This document shows, one piece after another, positions 22,788 to 35,052 of a stretch of 64,000 nt of DNA. The DNA is from Mycoplasma bradburyae (lineage in GTDB: Bacteria; Bacillota_I; Bacilli_A; Mycoplasmatales; Mycoplasmoidaceae). The notes below the pieces were generated by a model. That model saw only the letters and a list, made by a program, of their open reading frames with translations, ran no database searches and was not told where the DNA came from. The stretch lies in NCBI RefSeq assembly GCF_024339025.1, contig NZ_CP101415.1, forward strand, positions 310,001 through 374,000, in the 5' to 3' direction. How positions within the stretch are numbered: position 1 is the first letter of the stretch; every line of letters begins with the position of its first letter. The position numbers were made by a program, and so were the translations under genes.

Positions 22788-23867
22788 ATGTATACTCGAA
22801 GCAAAACTAAGAAAGTTTTTGTAGGTAATGTTCAGATCGGCGGGCAAGATAAAATTGTCTTGCAATCAATGACTATCGCTAAAACTAAAAATGTTTCAAA
22901 AAGTTTAAAAGAAATTAATGATTTGGTTAAAGAAGGGGCTGATCTAGTTAGAATAGCTGTGTTTGACGATGCTGATAAAAAAGCGATTAGAAAAGTTGTT
23001 GAAAAATCTCCTTGTCCAATCATTGCTGATATTCACTTCAACCCAGATTATGCGATAGCTGCGATTAAATCTGGTTGCAAAAAAATCAGATTAAACCCAG
23101 GAAACATTAAATCTAAAGAAAAGTTAAAAGAGATTTGTGTTTTAGCAAAGCAACATAATGTACCGATTCGAGTTGGTGTTAACTCTGGTTCAATTCCTTC
23201 GGATTTGATGAGAGAATACGGAGTTAGCGCTAAAGCAATGATTATAGCAGCTCAAAGATATGTTCGTATGCTAAAGCGATTTGATTTTGATGATATCGTG
23301 ATTTCATTAAAAACATCAAGCGCTATGCTAAGTATGGAAGTGTACGAATTAGGTGCTAAAAAATTTAATTATCCAATGCATTTAGGGATAACTGAAGCTG
23401 GTACTTTAATTAATGGTACGATTAAATCAGTGGCAGGTTTAACTCCCTTATTATTAAAAGGTATTGGTGATACGATTAGAATTTCTTTATCAACAAATCC
23501 AGTTGATGAAATCAAAGTAGCCAAAAAAATGCTTAATTCACTCGGTTTGTATGATAATCTAGTTGATGTTGTTGCTTGTCCAACTTGTGGGAGATTAAAC
23601 TTTGACTTATTCAAAGTTGTAAACGAGGTTGAAAAATTTGTAAAAGATTTAAATTTTCCCTTAAAAGTATCAATTTTAGGTTGTTCAGTTAATGGCCCAG
23701 GTGAAGCTAAAGAAGCTGATATTGGTATTGCTGGTGGTAAGGAAGAAGGAATCATTTTTAAAAAAGGAATCGTAATAAAATCTGTGAAACAAGAATATTT
23801 AGTTGATGAATTAAAAAAAATGATTTTAGAAGAATATGATTTATTTAAGAATAGAAATAATAAATAA
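22788..23867 (+). CDS. ispG: 4-hydroxy-3-methylbut-2-enyl-diphosphate synthase IspG (GcpE)
   Basis: 359 residues. N-terminal TIM-barrel part with VLQSMT, PIIADIHFNPDYA and KIRLNPGNI. The C-terminal part carries the 4Fe-4S ligands in VACPTCGR and ILGCSVNGPGEA. It performs the penultimate step of the MEP route to IPP/DMAPP. It needs an Fe-S cluster and, in most bacteria, reduced flavodoxin; sufCDSUB and a flavodoxin gene are both in this window. Most mollicutes lack this pathway. Confidence 0.97.
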   Translation: MYTRSKTKKVFVGNVQIGGQDKIVLQSMTIAKTKNVSKSLKEINDLVKEGADLVRIAVFDDADKKAIRKVVEKSPCPIIADIHFNPDYAIAAIKSGCKKIRLNPGNIKSKEKLKEICVLAKQHNVPIRVGVNSGSIPSDLMREYGVSAKAMIIAAQRYVRMLKRFDFDDIVISLKTSSAMLSMEVYELGAKKFNYPMHLGITEAGTLINGTIKSVAGLTPLLLKGIGDTIRISLSTNPVDEIKVAKKMLNSLGLYDNLVDVVACPTCGRLNFDLFKVVNEVEKFVKDLNFPLKVSILGCSVNGPGEAKEADIGIAGGKEEGIIFKKGIVIKSVKQEYLVDELKKMILEEYDLFKNRNNK

Positions 23868-23889
23868 TAATTAAAAGAGAGTAACAAAT

Positions 23890-24513
23890 ATGAAAAACTT
23901 TATTTTTAATCATCCGTTAATTTCAGATAAATTATCAAAAATGAGAGATGTTAATACGGATTACTATTTTTTCAAACAACTACTAACAGAAATTACAACA
24001 TTAATGATGTATGAAGTTGGTAAGGATTATGAACTTGAAGAGATTACTGTAGAAACTCCTTTAACTAAAACACAAGCTAAAAAACTTAAACACAACTTTG
24101 TGATTGTTCCTATTCTAAGAGCTGGCCTTGGAATGGTTGATGGTGTTCATAACATTATTCCTACCGCAAGAGTAGGCCATATCGGTTTATATCGTGATGA
24201 AAAAACATTTAAACCTGTTGAATATTATTCAAAATTTCCTGCAACAATGAGTGATGCGCATGTTATTGTTTTAGATCCGATGCTAGCAACAGGCGCTTCA
24301 GTTGTTAAAGCAATTGAAATGATTAAAAAAATTAAACCTAAATCTATTAAATATATGGGATTATTAGGTGCTCCTGAAGGATTGAAAGTTCTAAATAATG
24401 AACATCCAGATGTTGATGTATATTTAGCTTGTTTAGATGAAAAACTAAATGATCATAACTACATCTACCCTGGACTTGGGGATGCTGGTGACCGAATTTT
24501 TGGTACTAAGTAA
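23890..24513 (+). CDS. upp: Uracil phosphoribosyltransferase
   Basis: 207 residues, the usual length. IVPILRAGLGMVDG and the PRPP loop VLDPMLATGASVVKAI are clear, as is YPGLGDAGDRIFGT at the end. Salvages uracil to UMP. Starts 22 bases after ispG, so possibly in the same transcript. AAAGAGAGTAAC precedes the start as a plausible ribosome-binding site. Confidence 0.97.
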   Translation: MKNFIFNHPLISDKLSKMRDVNTDYYFFKQLLTEITTLMMYEVGKDYELEEITVETPLTKTQAKKLKHNFVIVPILRAGLGMVDGVHNIIPTARVGHIGLYRDEKTFKPVEYYSKFPATMSDAHVIVLDPMLATGASVVKAIEMIKKIKPKSIKYMGLLGAPEGLKVLNNEHPDVDVYLACLDEKLNDHNYIYPGLGDAGDRIFGTK

Positions 24514-24525
24514 TCTGGTAAACTT

Positions 24526-24531
24526 TATAAT
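24526..24531 (+). promoter_or_regulatory. Candidate -10 box for the protease lipoprotein
   Basis: TATAAT at 24526-24531 about 100 bases before the lipoprotein start and 13 bases after the upp stop. No convincing -35 is seen. It implies a leader of roughly 90 bases. Confidence 0.4.
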
Positions 24532-24630
24532 AATATGTTATTATTAGTTATTATCGATTTAGAGATTATAGATACTTCATTGATTTGTTTATAGATTTAT
24601 TATAAAAAGGCTCTTCATCATCCAAATATA

Positions 24631-26802
24631 ATGGCTTTTAATAAAAAAATCATAAAATGACCGTTTCTATTAGCGGGATTAACAGCTTTATCAACAACTG
24701 TTTCTTCATGTGCGTTATTTGATATATTTAATGACGTATATGGGTCTGGTTCTGTTAATGATAAAACTACTAATAAGAATCTAAGTGCAACATTACCTGT
24801 TGGTGATTATAAGAAAATATACGACATCACTTTTAGTTTGGAATTTAACAACTCAGGTGGATACAATCCTTCTAGACAAAAATCTAGCCCTGAAACTACT
24901 GGTGTTGAACGTAGTCGTGCTTACAGAGTATTTGGTACAGGATGATTATTTGACTGACAAAGTAATCCAGTGGATGAGAACGATCCAAACGCTAAATGAA
25001 CTGGGTATTTTGCAACAAATTTACATGTTGCTGAAGCTCTATTAAATCCTAATGATAACAAACATTACAGACCGTCTTGATACGGGAATAGACAACCGCT
25101 ATCAGGTGTTGATCAAACATTATATTTCAACTTAGGTAAATGGGATGAAGATTTAGCGGTTAAAAATAAACATGATGCTAAAACATTAACTTACGCCCCA
25201 TTAAGCTCTTTACCTAAAACTGTATATACGGCTACTGAATTCTATAAAGAATCACCTGATTGGATTTCTACTATTAAAGAAGAAACTCCAGGGATTAGAG
25301 AATATATCGATTTCGCTGTTATTTCTATAACATTAAATCTTTCTTGAGAAAAAAGTGCTGATGGAAGAAAAATCTATAAATACAATGACGAACGTAAATT
25401 ATACGAACGTTGAATTGTAAAAGCGATGGATACTGCTAAAAAAATTTGGAAAGGGAATTCTGACTTTTCTCAACCAGCTTCACCAAATAGGCGTAATGAT
25501 GAATTAACTAATGAAAGTGTAGAAACTCCTGAAGGTAATTACAGTACAGGTTTTTTTGATCGTAATGACTACACAAGTGTTAATTCTGATCTTTCTAAAC
25601 TAAATGTTTATTTAGGTGGTTATCCTTACTACAGTTCATGATCATCAACTCCACAATATACTAAGTATTCTGTTGATTTATCTAATGGTCGCAAGTTTCC
25701 TGTTAGCAGTGATCCTAAAGGTTCACCTGGATGAACAATCAACGCTTCTAATACAAATGATATTTCTGGTAAGAATATTGCGATTCATTCAGATTTAAGT
25801 GTTGCAGGTGGTATTAGAGGTGGTATTTATAACGCTGATATTGCTAAAAATTTCCAGCTAGTTTATCGTAATATTAAATACAAGCAATATGGTTATGGAT
25901 ACATAATTAAAGATTCCAACCTATCAGCTGGCTCATCTGGTTCTTTAGCATTAACTTCTAATAACAAAGCTTTAGGAATTTATTTTGGTACAGTTTCTGT
26001 TGATCAAAATACTGAAGCGAATTTTGGTTTAGTTGCTTCTTTATATAATCCAAGAAATATTACAGTAAGTGTTCAAACAAAGCCAACACAATTTGAAAAC
26101 GATACAATCAGACCATACGATTTAATTTACGGAAATGAATATATGAAAAGTGATTATGGTTCATATATCAGTTCGGTTAAAACTCTTAAATTACCTACCA
26201 CTAGATTATTGGCTAAAATGGTAGATGGTAATTACGAATCTGATCAAGATACTCCTAATAATGATAATGATAATGCAGCTAATGAATTAAATAGCAATAA
26301 TTTATCAGCAAATGATACTGATGCTTGAAGAAATACTGCAAGTAAAAATCCAGATTCAGTAAAACAAAATCAACCAAACAATCAACCAGTAAATTCAAAA
26401 CCATCTATAGATAATAATCCATCAAGAACCCCTGATAGAAATAATAATTCTAATCAAAACCCGCCTAGAACTACTAGACCTGTTTCTGGCATGAATGGAA
26501 ATGATAAACAAACTTCACCAAAACCAGTACCTAGCAAGCCGAACTCTAAACCTACAAATGAACCAAGTAGTCAGCCCAATGGTGATAGCAATAAACCAGC
26601 TCCTGAAGTGCCTAGTGGATTACCAACAGGATCTTTCCCAGGTTTATTAAATAATTTACCAAACGGCATTCCTCCAGGAACATTTCCTGCTGGAGTTGAG
26701 AATCTTAATCCTACTGATATAGCTGCTTTATTAGGATTGCTAGCTGGTAATGGTAAATCGGGATCTTCATTATCTGATCTATCAAACTTTTTTAAAAGAT
26801 AA
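24631..26802 (+). CDS. Surface lipoprotein with trypsin-like protease core (DUF31/MIP-like)
   Basis: 723 residues. The N-terminus is a lipoprotein signal: KK, hydrophobic core, then STTVSSC with Cys27. A serine-protease triad can be read: His132 in FATNLHVAEAL, Asp227 in YIDFAVISI, Ser436 in AGSSGSLAL. The preceding GTGWLFDW is the usual GTG.L strand before the histidine. This matches the mycoplasma DUF31 peptidases, which include the immunoglobulin-cleaving MIP proteins. The last ~180 residues are Pro/Asn/Ser-rich and probably disordered, ending in a Gly/Leu-rich stretch. Substrate is unknown; IgG is one possibility from the family. No MIB-like partner gene is adjacent. Confidence 0.82.
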
Positions 26803-26807
26803 AAAAC

Positions 26808-26848
26808 AAACTCGTATTAGTTGAATAACTAACCACGAGTTTTTTTAT
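26808..26848 (+). terminator. Terminator after the protease lipoprotein
   Basis: AAACTCGT (26808-26815) pairs with ACGAGTTT (26835-26842), with a second internal stem TTAGTT/AACTAA, followed by TTTTTTA. Confidence 0.8.
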
Positions 26849-26966
26849 TGCTTTGCAACTAATAAAAAACATATATGAAAATTTTTATTCTATCAAGAAA
26901 TCGTTAAATTATTATGGTTTTTAATCTAATAAATTAACCAAATTTAAATTTTTAATTTATTAAGCG

Positions 26967-26972
26967 TATAAT
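26967..26972 (+). promoter_or_regulatory. Candidate promoter of the ATP synthase operon
   Basis: TATAAT at 26967-26972 with only a weak TTAAAT about 17 bases upstream (26944-26949). The first gene starts at 27011. Confidence 0.45.
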
Positions 26973-27010
26973 TTAAGCGTTCTTTTATAAAATAAAGAAC
27001 TAAATATAAA

Positions 27011-27520
27011 ATGGTTGTCGATAAAAAAACTATTAAATACAACTTAATCGCTTTTAATGCAATATCATTATTGGCTTTAATAATCATATCTGTATTATCG
27101 ACATTGAACATAATTAGTATTGCGTGAGTCTATAGCTCTTTATTAACAATATTCTTTTCTAATATTAGTTTAATAATCGCATTAGTCTTACCTAACTTGC
27201 TGTATAAATTAGTAAGTAAGCTAAATACCCAACAAGTTAAATCAACTAGTTTTGGTTTTTTTATGTTTGGTTTATTAACACATTGTTCAAGAATTCTTTG
27301 GTATGTAATTCCGATTATCATAATCGGTATTACTAATCGTTGGAAAATTGAGTCTGAATATTTCAATGTTTTTCCAGCAATTATTTGACCGATTACATCA
27401 GTAATTATCCATATTATTGTGAACTATTGATTGATTAATAAAGATATAAAAGAACAAGATCGTCTAAAGGAATTAAATAGAAATGTTGCCACAGGAGATA
27501 GTTTACAAGAAGCTTTTTAG
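27011..27520 (+). CDS. atpI: AtpI-like membrane protein, first gene of the ATP synthase operon
   Basis: 169 residues with three or four hydrophobic segments (for example [20 protein letters not shown]) and a short charged tail. There are no sharp motifs. The AtpI call comes from position before atpB and membrane topology; M. genitalium has a hypothetical membrane gene at the same place. AtpI is thought to help assemble the c-ring. It overlaps atpB by 38 bases. Confidence 0.6.
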
Positions 27521-28364
27521 TGAGCAAACATCACAAAGTATTATCAACTTCTTGGACGTTAAACCTCTTGAATCACAAAACATAGACTGAGCTCCATTTG
27601 TTCCAACAGCTCATGTTCTAAGCATTTTTTTAGTGCTATTTACGATTGCAATATTAACCGCTGTATATTATTCAAAAATTAAGAAACTTAATCCAACAAC
27701 ACCACCTACAGGATATGTATTGGTTGTGCAGTTGTTAATCTTGCAATTTGAAAATCTAACTGTTGAGTTGTTAGGTGAAAAAAATCGAAAAATCACACCG
27801 CTATTTATAGTGATATTCTTATATATTACAGTAAGTAATTTAGTATCGCTAGTAGGTGGGATTGCAGCACCAACTTCATCATCAACTGTAACATTTTCAT
27901 TAGGTTTAATGTCGTTTTTAGGATCAGTAATTATCGGCTTAAAATACCAAAAATTAGCCTATTTTAGTGAGTTTTTTGTTAATGTAAAAATTAAAAACAA
28001 AAGCATTCCAGTGTTTCCTAATCCGCTGAATATTATTGGCTGAGTATCGCCATTATTATCAATATCATTGCGGTTATGAGGTAATATCTTAGCTGGTTCA
28101 ATCTTTATTGCTTTATTATATAGTGTATTTCGAACCTTCTTTACCTTAGGATCTACTGATTCATTTAATGTTGGTTTAATTTTAGGAACGATTGCTGGTG
28201 GATTGATTGTGCCATTCTTCCATATCTATTTCGATATTTTGATAGCCATCATACAAGCATTTGTATTTGTGTCATTAATGCTAACGTACTGATCTCAACC
28301 AATTAAAAATGAAGAAGTAAAACAAGCTGAGAAACTAGAAAGAACAAAACTTAATGTTAAATAA
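27483..28364 (+). CDS. atpB: ATP synthase subunit a
   Basis: 293 residues from an ATG inside the previous gene ([15 protein letters not shown]). Hydrophobic throughout. The essential arginine sits in LRLWGNILAGS (W from UGA), corresponding to RLFGN in other species. It forms the proton channel with the c-ring in the membrane. Confidence 0.92.
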
Positions 28365-28453
28365 TATTCTTTACTAAAGATAAGGGATATAAAAATAAAA
28401 TTTATAAAATATTATATTGAATTCATTACTATAAACACAAGGAAATAATAACA

Positions 28454-28741
28454 ATGAACGTTTTTTTAATCATTCACGACCTAATTACCCACGCAGAAGA
28501 TAAAGCTACTTTCACTAATCAATTAGGTGGTTACATTGGAGCTGGTTTAGCTATGACAGCAGCTGCTGGGGTAGGTGCTGGTCAAGGTGTTACTGCTGGT
28601 TTATGTGCTATGGCCGCAGCAAGAAATCCTGAATTAATGCCTAAAATAAATTTATTCTGAATTGTTGGTTCAGCAATTTCAGAATCAAGTGCGATCTATG
28701 CTTTAATTATTGCTTTTATTTTAATTTTCGTAGCAAAATAA
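28454..28741 (+). CDS. atpE: ATP synthase subunit c
   Basis: 95 residues in two hydrophobic helices. The Gly/Ala-rich first helix ([19 protein letters not shown]), the loop [11 protein letters not shown] and a helix-2 glutamate in [13 protein letters not shown] as the proton-carrying residue are all present. It has a ~15-residue N-terminal extension compared with short c subunits. Confidence 0.95.
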
Positions 28742-28743
28742 TT

Positions 28744-29340
28744 ATGCATTCTAAAAGAGTGACGAAACTTTTATTACTAAGTTTCAACTTCTTAATTATT
28801 TCGACAATTGTTTCATCTTGTTCAATTCCTGATGAATTAAAACCAAGTACAATTGTTAATCAATTTTTTCCTAACTTTTGAGTATTTATTGCTCACTCGA
28901 TCGCATTAATAATAATTATTCTTTTAGGTATTTTCTTCTTATGAAAACCTACTAAAAGACTTTTAACAAAAAGAACGGAAATGATTCAAGCTGAAATCAA
29001 TAGTGCTAATGAATTAAAAAAACAAGCAATGGCTTTATTGGATGATGCGAAAAAAGAAAAACAAAATGCTGAAATTCAAGCAAGAGAAATAATTAATTTA
29101 GCGACTAATCAAGCATATAGTCTTAAAGCTGATGTTGAAAGCGATGCTAAAAGAAAAGCTAACCGTATTATTGAAAATGCACATTCTGAAATAATTAAGC
29201 AAGAATCAATTCTAAAGCGAGAACTGGAAGGTCGAATCGTTGATATAGCTCTAGAAGCTACTTCAACCTTAATCAAAAAAAATGTAGACAAACAAGATCA
29301 TGAACGTTTAGTTCAAGAATTGCTAAAAGAACTAGATTAA
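28744..29340 (+). CDS. atpF: ATP synthase subunit b with a lipoprotein signal
   Basis: 198 residues. It starts with [12 protein letters not shown] and a lipobox STIVSSC (Cys26). A true membrane helix ([17 protein letters not shown]) follows, then a long charged helix of Lys/Glu/Ala heptads. Subunit b is the peripheral stalk. Lipidation of Cys26 would place an extra anchor outside; similar AtpF proteins are known in other mycoplasmas. It begins 2 bases after the atpE stop. Confidence 0.92.
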
Positions 29341-29344
29341 CATT

Positions 29345-29890
29345 ATGGATACCAACATAATTGGATTTGCTAGAGCATTAGTCGATCTTGCTCATGAAGA
29401 AAACAAAGTCTCGCAATTTTATGACGATTTAAGGATTGTATTTAATCTTGTTAAGAAAGATAATGACTTAATGTCATTATTAAATAATAAGGTTTTATCA
29501 AAAAATCAAAAACACGAAATCATTGATATTGTTTTTAAAGATAAACTAAACGAAACAATAGTTAACTTTTTAAAAGTTGTTATTGATAACCATGAATTTT
29601 TTAACATTCTTACGATTATTAAAAAATTCTTTAGAATGATCGAAGAAGAAAACCATACTTTATTTATTAAAGTAATATCTGCTCAAGAAATGAGTGATTC
29701 TGAAAAAGCGCAACTTGCTGAAAAACTTCATAAGAAATTTGATTCAGAACTTAACATTTTATATCAAGTTGATCCAAGCTTGATTGCTGGAATTAGGATT
29801 CAATCAAACGATCTGTTAATTGATCACACGATTGATGGTAAATTGAAGTTATTGAAAAACCGTTTAAAAACCTTAACTAAAGGAAATTAG
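29345..29890 (+). CDS. atpH: ATP synthase subunit delta
   Basis: 181 residues, the normal length. Helical N-terminal domain (FARALVDLAHEENKV) and the C-terminal block DPSLIAGIRIQSNDLLIDHT followed by KLKLLKNRL, which are typical. It links F1 to the b stalk. Confidence 0.93.
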   Translation: MDTNIIGFARALVDLAHEENKVSQFYDDLRIVFNLVKKDNDLMSLLNNKVLSKNQKHEIIDIVFKDKLNETIVNFLKVVIDNHEFFNILTIIKKFFRMIEEENHTLFIKVISAQEMSDSEKAQLAEKLHKKFDSELNILYQVDPSLIAGIRIQSNDLLIDHTIDGKLKLLKNRLKTLTKGN

Positions 29891-29893
29891 ATT

Positions 29894-31447
29894 ATGGCGA
29901 TTAATTTAAATGAATATTCTTTATTAATTAAAGATCAAATTAAGAAATATGTAAACAAGATTGTTAGCGATCAGAAGGGTTATATTATTACCATAGGTGA
30001 TGGAATCGTAAGAGTTAGTGGGCTCGACGATGTTTTGTTAAACGAACTTGTTGAGTTTGAAAATGGCGCTTATGGTATTGCTTTGAATTTAGAACCTAAC
30101 TCAGTTGGGGTGGTAATGTTATCTGATTACTTTGATCTAAAAGAAGGTTCATCTGTTAAAAGAACAGGTAAAGTAATTCAAGCTCCAGTAGGTGATGGTT
30201 TACTTGGAAGAGTAATTAATCCAATTGGATTACCGATTGATGGTAAAGGTGAATTAAAAAATGTAAGTTACTCACCAATTGAACGTCCAGCTTATGGAGT
30301 AATGCAACGTAAAAGTGTTCATCAACCACTCGAAACTGGAATCTTAGCTATTGATAGTATGTTACCAATCGGTAAAGGTCAAAGAGAATTAATAATCGGC
30401 GATCGCCAAACTGGTAAAACAACAATCGCATTAGATACAATTATTAATCAAAAAGGTAAAAATGTTAATTGTATTTATGTAGCAATCGGTCAAAAGAATT
30501 CATCTGTAGCTCAAATTAATCGTTTATTAGAAGAAACAGGCGCTATGAGTTATACAACTATCGTAAGTGCTACAGCTAGTGAATTAGCAGCATTATCATA
30601 CATTGCGCCATTCACTGGTGTAACAATTGCTGAAGAATGAATGCGTCAAGGTAAAGATGTTTTAATTGTTTATGATGATCTTTCTAAACATGCAGTAGCA
30701 TATAGAGCGTTATCTTTATTATTAAGAAGACCTCCTGGTCGCGAAGCTTATCCTGGTGATATTTTTTATTTACATTCAAGATTACTTGAACGTGCCGGTA
30801 AATTAAGTGATGAATTAGGAGCTGGATCAATAACCGCCTTACCAATTATTGAAACACAAGCAGGTGATATTTCAGCATATATTCCTACTAATGTAATTTC
30901 GATTACTGACGGTCAATTATTTACAACAACATCGTTATTTAACTCTGGTCAAAGACCAGCAATCCATGTTGGATTATCAGTATCTCGGGTTGGTTCAGCA
31001 GCGCAATTAAAATCAATAAAACAAGTATCTGGTAGTTTAAAATTAGAACTTGCACAATATCGTGAATTAGATACTTTTTCACAATTCTCATCTGATCTAG
31101 ATGCTGAAACTAAGATTGTTTTAGAACACGGTAAACGGGTTATGGAAATGTTTAAACAACCACAATCTAAACCGATCGATCAAACAAGTGAAGCAATCCT
31201 TTTATTCGGAATTAAAAATCATTTTATTAAATGAATTCCTACAGATCACATCATCAAATTTAAAGAATTTGTTTTAAATAAAATGCAAGAAAATCCAGTT
31301 TATAAAAAACTTGATGAAGCAAAAGCGTTTGATGAATCAATTACAAATGAATTAAAAACATTCTATAAAGATGTTGTTAAACATTATACTTCAACACTAG
31401 TTGATTATGATGGATCACTGTATGGTGATATAAAAGAATTGGAGTAA
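29894..31447 (+). CDS. atpA: ATP synthase subunit alpha
   Basis: 517 residues with UGA codons at 30638-30640 and 31231-31233. P-loop [35 protein letters not shown] and [10 protein letters not shown] are hallmarks of the alpha subunit. Non-catalytic nucleotide-binding subunit of F1. Confidence 0.98.
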
Positions 31448-31451
31448 CTTT

Positions 31452-32327
31452 ATGGCTTCGATGCAAGAATTAAAACGACGAATGGAGTCTATAACAGTAA
31501 CGCATAAGATAACTAAAGCAATGAAGATGTTATCAACTGTTAAACTCAATCGTTTTAAAACAACTCTTTATAAAACTAAAGATTTTTATCAAGAATTTTA
31601 TGAAGTAATTGGAGCTATTATCACCAATTACAATAAGATGAGAGCTAATAAAAATCAAAGCGAACAAACAACTAAATCTGATAAAAAACTTTGAATTGTA
31701 ATTAGCACACAACTTGGTTTATGTGGTTCATATAATACAAATATTGGTAAATTGTTGGCTAATGAAATTGGAAAAAATGATCAAGTAATTTTAATTGGCA
31801 ACAAATTAAATTCTTATCTAAAAACAAGAAATTTAGACAACCGAATTATTCAAAGTTTTAGTGTTAATGATAAGCAAATTGATTTTGATTGGTCTTATAT
31901 TTTAGGAAAACAAATTTTAGAATTAAACGAAAAAAATAAGTACGAATCAATTAATTGCATTTATACTACCTATATTAATAATTTAAACTTTCAAGCCAAG
32001 AAGATTCAACTAATGCCAGCAGATCCTAGTATTTTTGATGCTAAGACGCTTGATTCGATTAATGATAAATTCCCTAAAAATATTTCTTTTGAACCAAGTG
32101 TGGATGTGATTATTCCAGCATTAGAAGAACAATTATTACAAGTTATTTTATACGGTTGTTTAATTGAATCAAAAGTTTGCGAATATGCTAGCAGGCGTAA
32201 TGCAATGGATACTGCAGCTAAAAATGCAGATGATCTTTACAACAAATATAAGTTGTTATATAACCAACTACGTCAAGCTAAAATTACGCAAGAAATTAAT
32301 GAAATTGTTGCAGGAGCAGCGAAATAG
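31452..32327 (+). CDS. atpG: ATP synthase subunit gamma
   Basis: 291 residues. The N-terminal helix MQELKRRMESITVTHKITKA and the C-terminal helix SRRNAMDTAAKNADDLYNKY form the rotor coiled coil. The middle has GLCGSYNTNIGKLL. A GGAG motif lies 11 bases before the ATG. Confidence 0.96.
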
Positions 32328-33736
<1,409 letters not shown>

Positions 33737-33737
<1 letters not shown>

Positions 33738-34129
33738 TGGTTAAACTAAAAGTTTTAAGTCCTAAAGGTGTTTTATTTGATGAAGATATAGAAATGATCC
33801 TTGTAAAAGGATCAGATGGTTATGCTGCTTTTATGAAAAATACTGAACCATCAATCTTTAGTATTAAACACTCAATTGGCTACATCACTTTTTTAGATAA
33901 AACAAAAAAAGCGGTTGTAATCGATGATGCAACTCTATATAGTAACAAAGATCTAATTAGAATCTTTGCTTTGGATTTTATTGTAGCTGATAAACTATCT
34001 TATGATGAAATTCTTGAGAACAAAAAAGAATTAGAAAATAAGATGAAAAATACAACTGATTCTAAAGAAATAATGCGCTTACAGCACGCTTTAGATATCG
34101 AACTACTAAAACTAAAAGAAGCAAAATAA
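33737..34129 (+). CDS. atpC: ATP synthase subunit epsilon
   Basis: 130 residues. Beta-sandwich start VKLKVLSPKGVLFDEDIEM and a C-terminal helical hairpin with Lys/Glu. Inhibitory and coupling subunit. Translationally coupled at both ends by TAATG overlaps. Confidence 0.93.
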
Positions 34130-35052
34130 TGCGTCGTTTAGATCTATCAAACATTAATAGTTTCCAGGATCAAATTAATCAATTTGATACTAATCATTTC
34201 TATAGTGCTTTAACTTATTATTCTTGATCATTTTATGGTCTTGATCTTGATTATCAAAAAAAAGATAATGGGATCATCATTTTTGGTACTGTTGATCTAG
34301 ATAAAAACTTAATGCGAAAGATCTTAAAAGATAAATTTTATCCCACTCAAAAGATCATTATCTCACCAATCACTAAAATTGGCAGCTCTTTTGATTTTTT
34401 AAATCTTATTGAACAACAAATTAATCAACTAGATAAAAATCAACAGATTTTTATTGATGATCTGACTAGTGAACAACTTGAATTATTAAAGACTAAATAC
34501 CAATTAGAAGTTGTTTTTGAAACAACAACAAATTACCTATACGAAACTAAAAAATTAATTAGTTTTGCAGGTAATAGTTTACAAAAAAAGCGTAATCACC
34601 TAAACTTCTTTCTTAAAAACTACGCTAAAAATTGTGTCATTAAAACTAATGAGCAAGTTAATTTTAATGAACTAGAAAAATTTTATTTAAGTTGATTAGC
34701 CAAACAAGATAATCAAAGAAACTACGATGCAGAAAAAGCATTCTTTTACGCGATAAAAGAATTAATAAATAACAAAACGCTAAAACTAACATCATTATCA
34801 CATTTAAATGAAATGATTGGTTTTAGCGTTTCTTATTCGATTAATAACCGTTGTGAAATTATTATCGAACATTGTGATGAAACCTATCGCGGATCATATC
34901 AATATCTTTTAAGTAATTCTCTTAAAATTCATCATCTTAATGATCAATATACAGATCGTCAAGACGATTTAATTGATTCAATGATCTCGTTTTCAAAAAA
35001 TTCATATAAACCAGCTTTTGTTATTAAAAGATATCTTGTAAAACTATGCTAG
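34129..35052 (+). CDS. DUF2156-like protein coupled to the ATP synthase operon
   Basis: 307 residues starting on the last base of the atpC stop, with UGA codons. The stretch near residue 150, SFAGNSLQKKRNHLNFFLKN, is the characteristic block of DUF2156 proteins, which have a GNAT-like fold related to the catalytic end of phosphatidylglycerol lysyltransferases. There is no membrane domain, so it is a soluble relative with unknown substrate. The last 7 bases overlap the next gene, also GNAT-like. Confidence 0.7.

Noticed and set aside
22832..23887. Antisense frames over ispG (for example 23369-23887 minus)
   Set aside because: They mirror a clearly conserved gene and show no family features.
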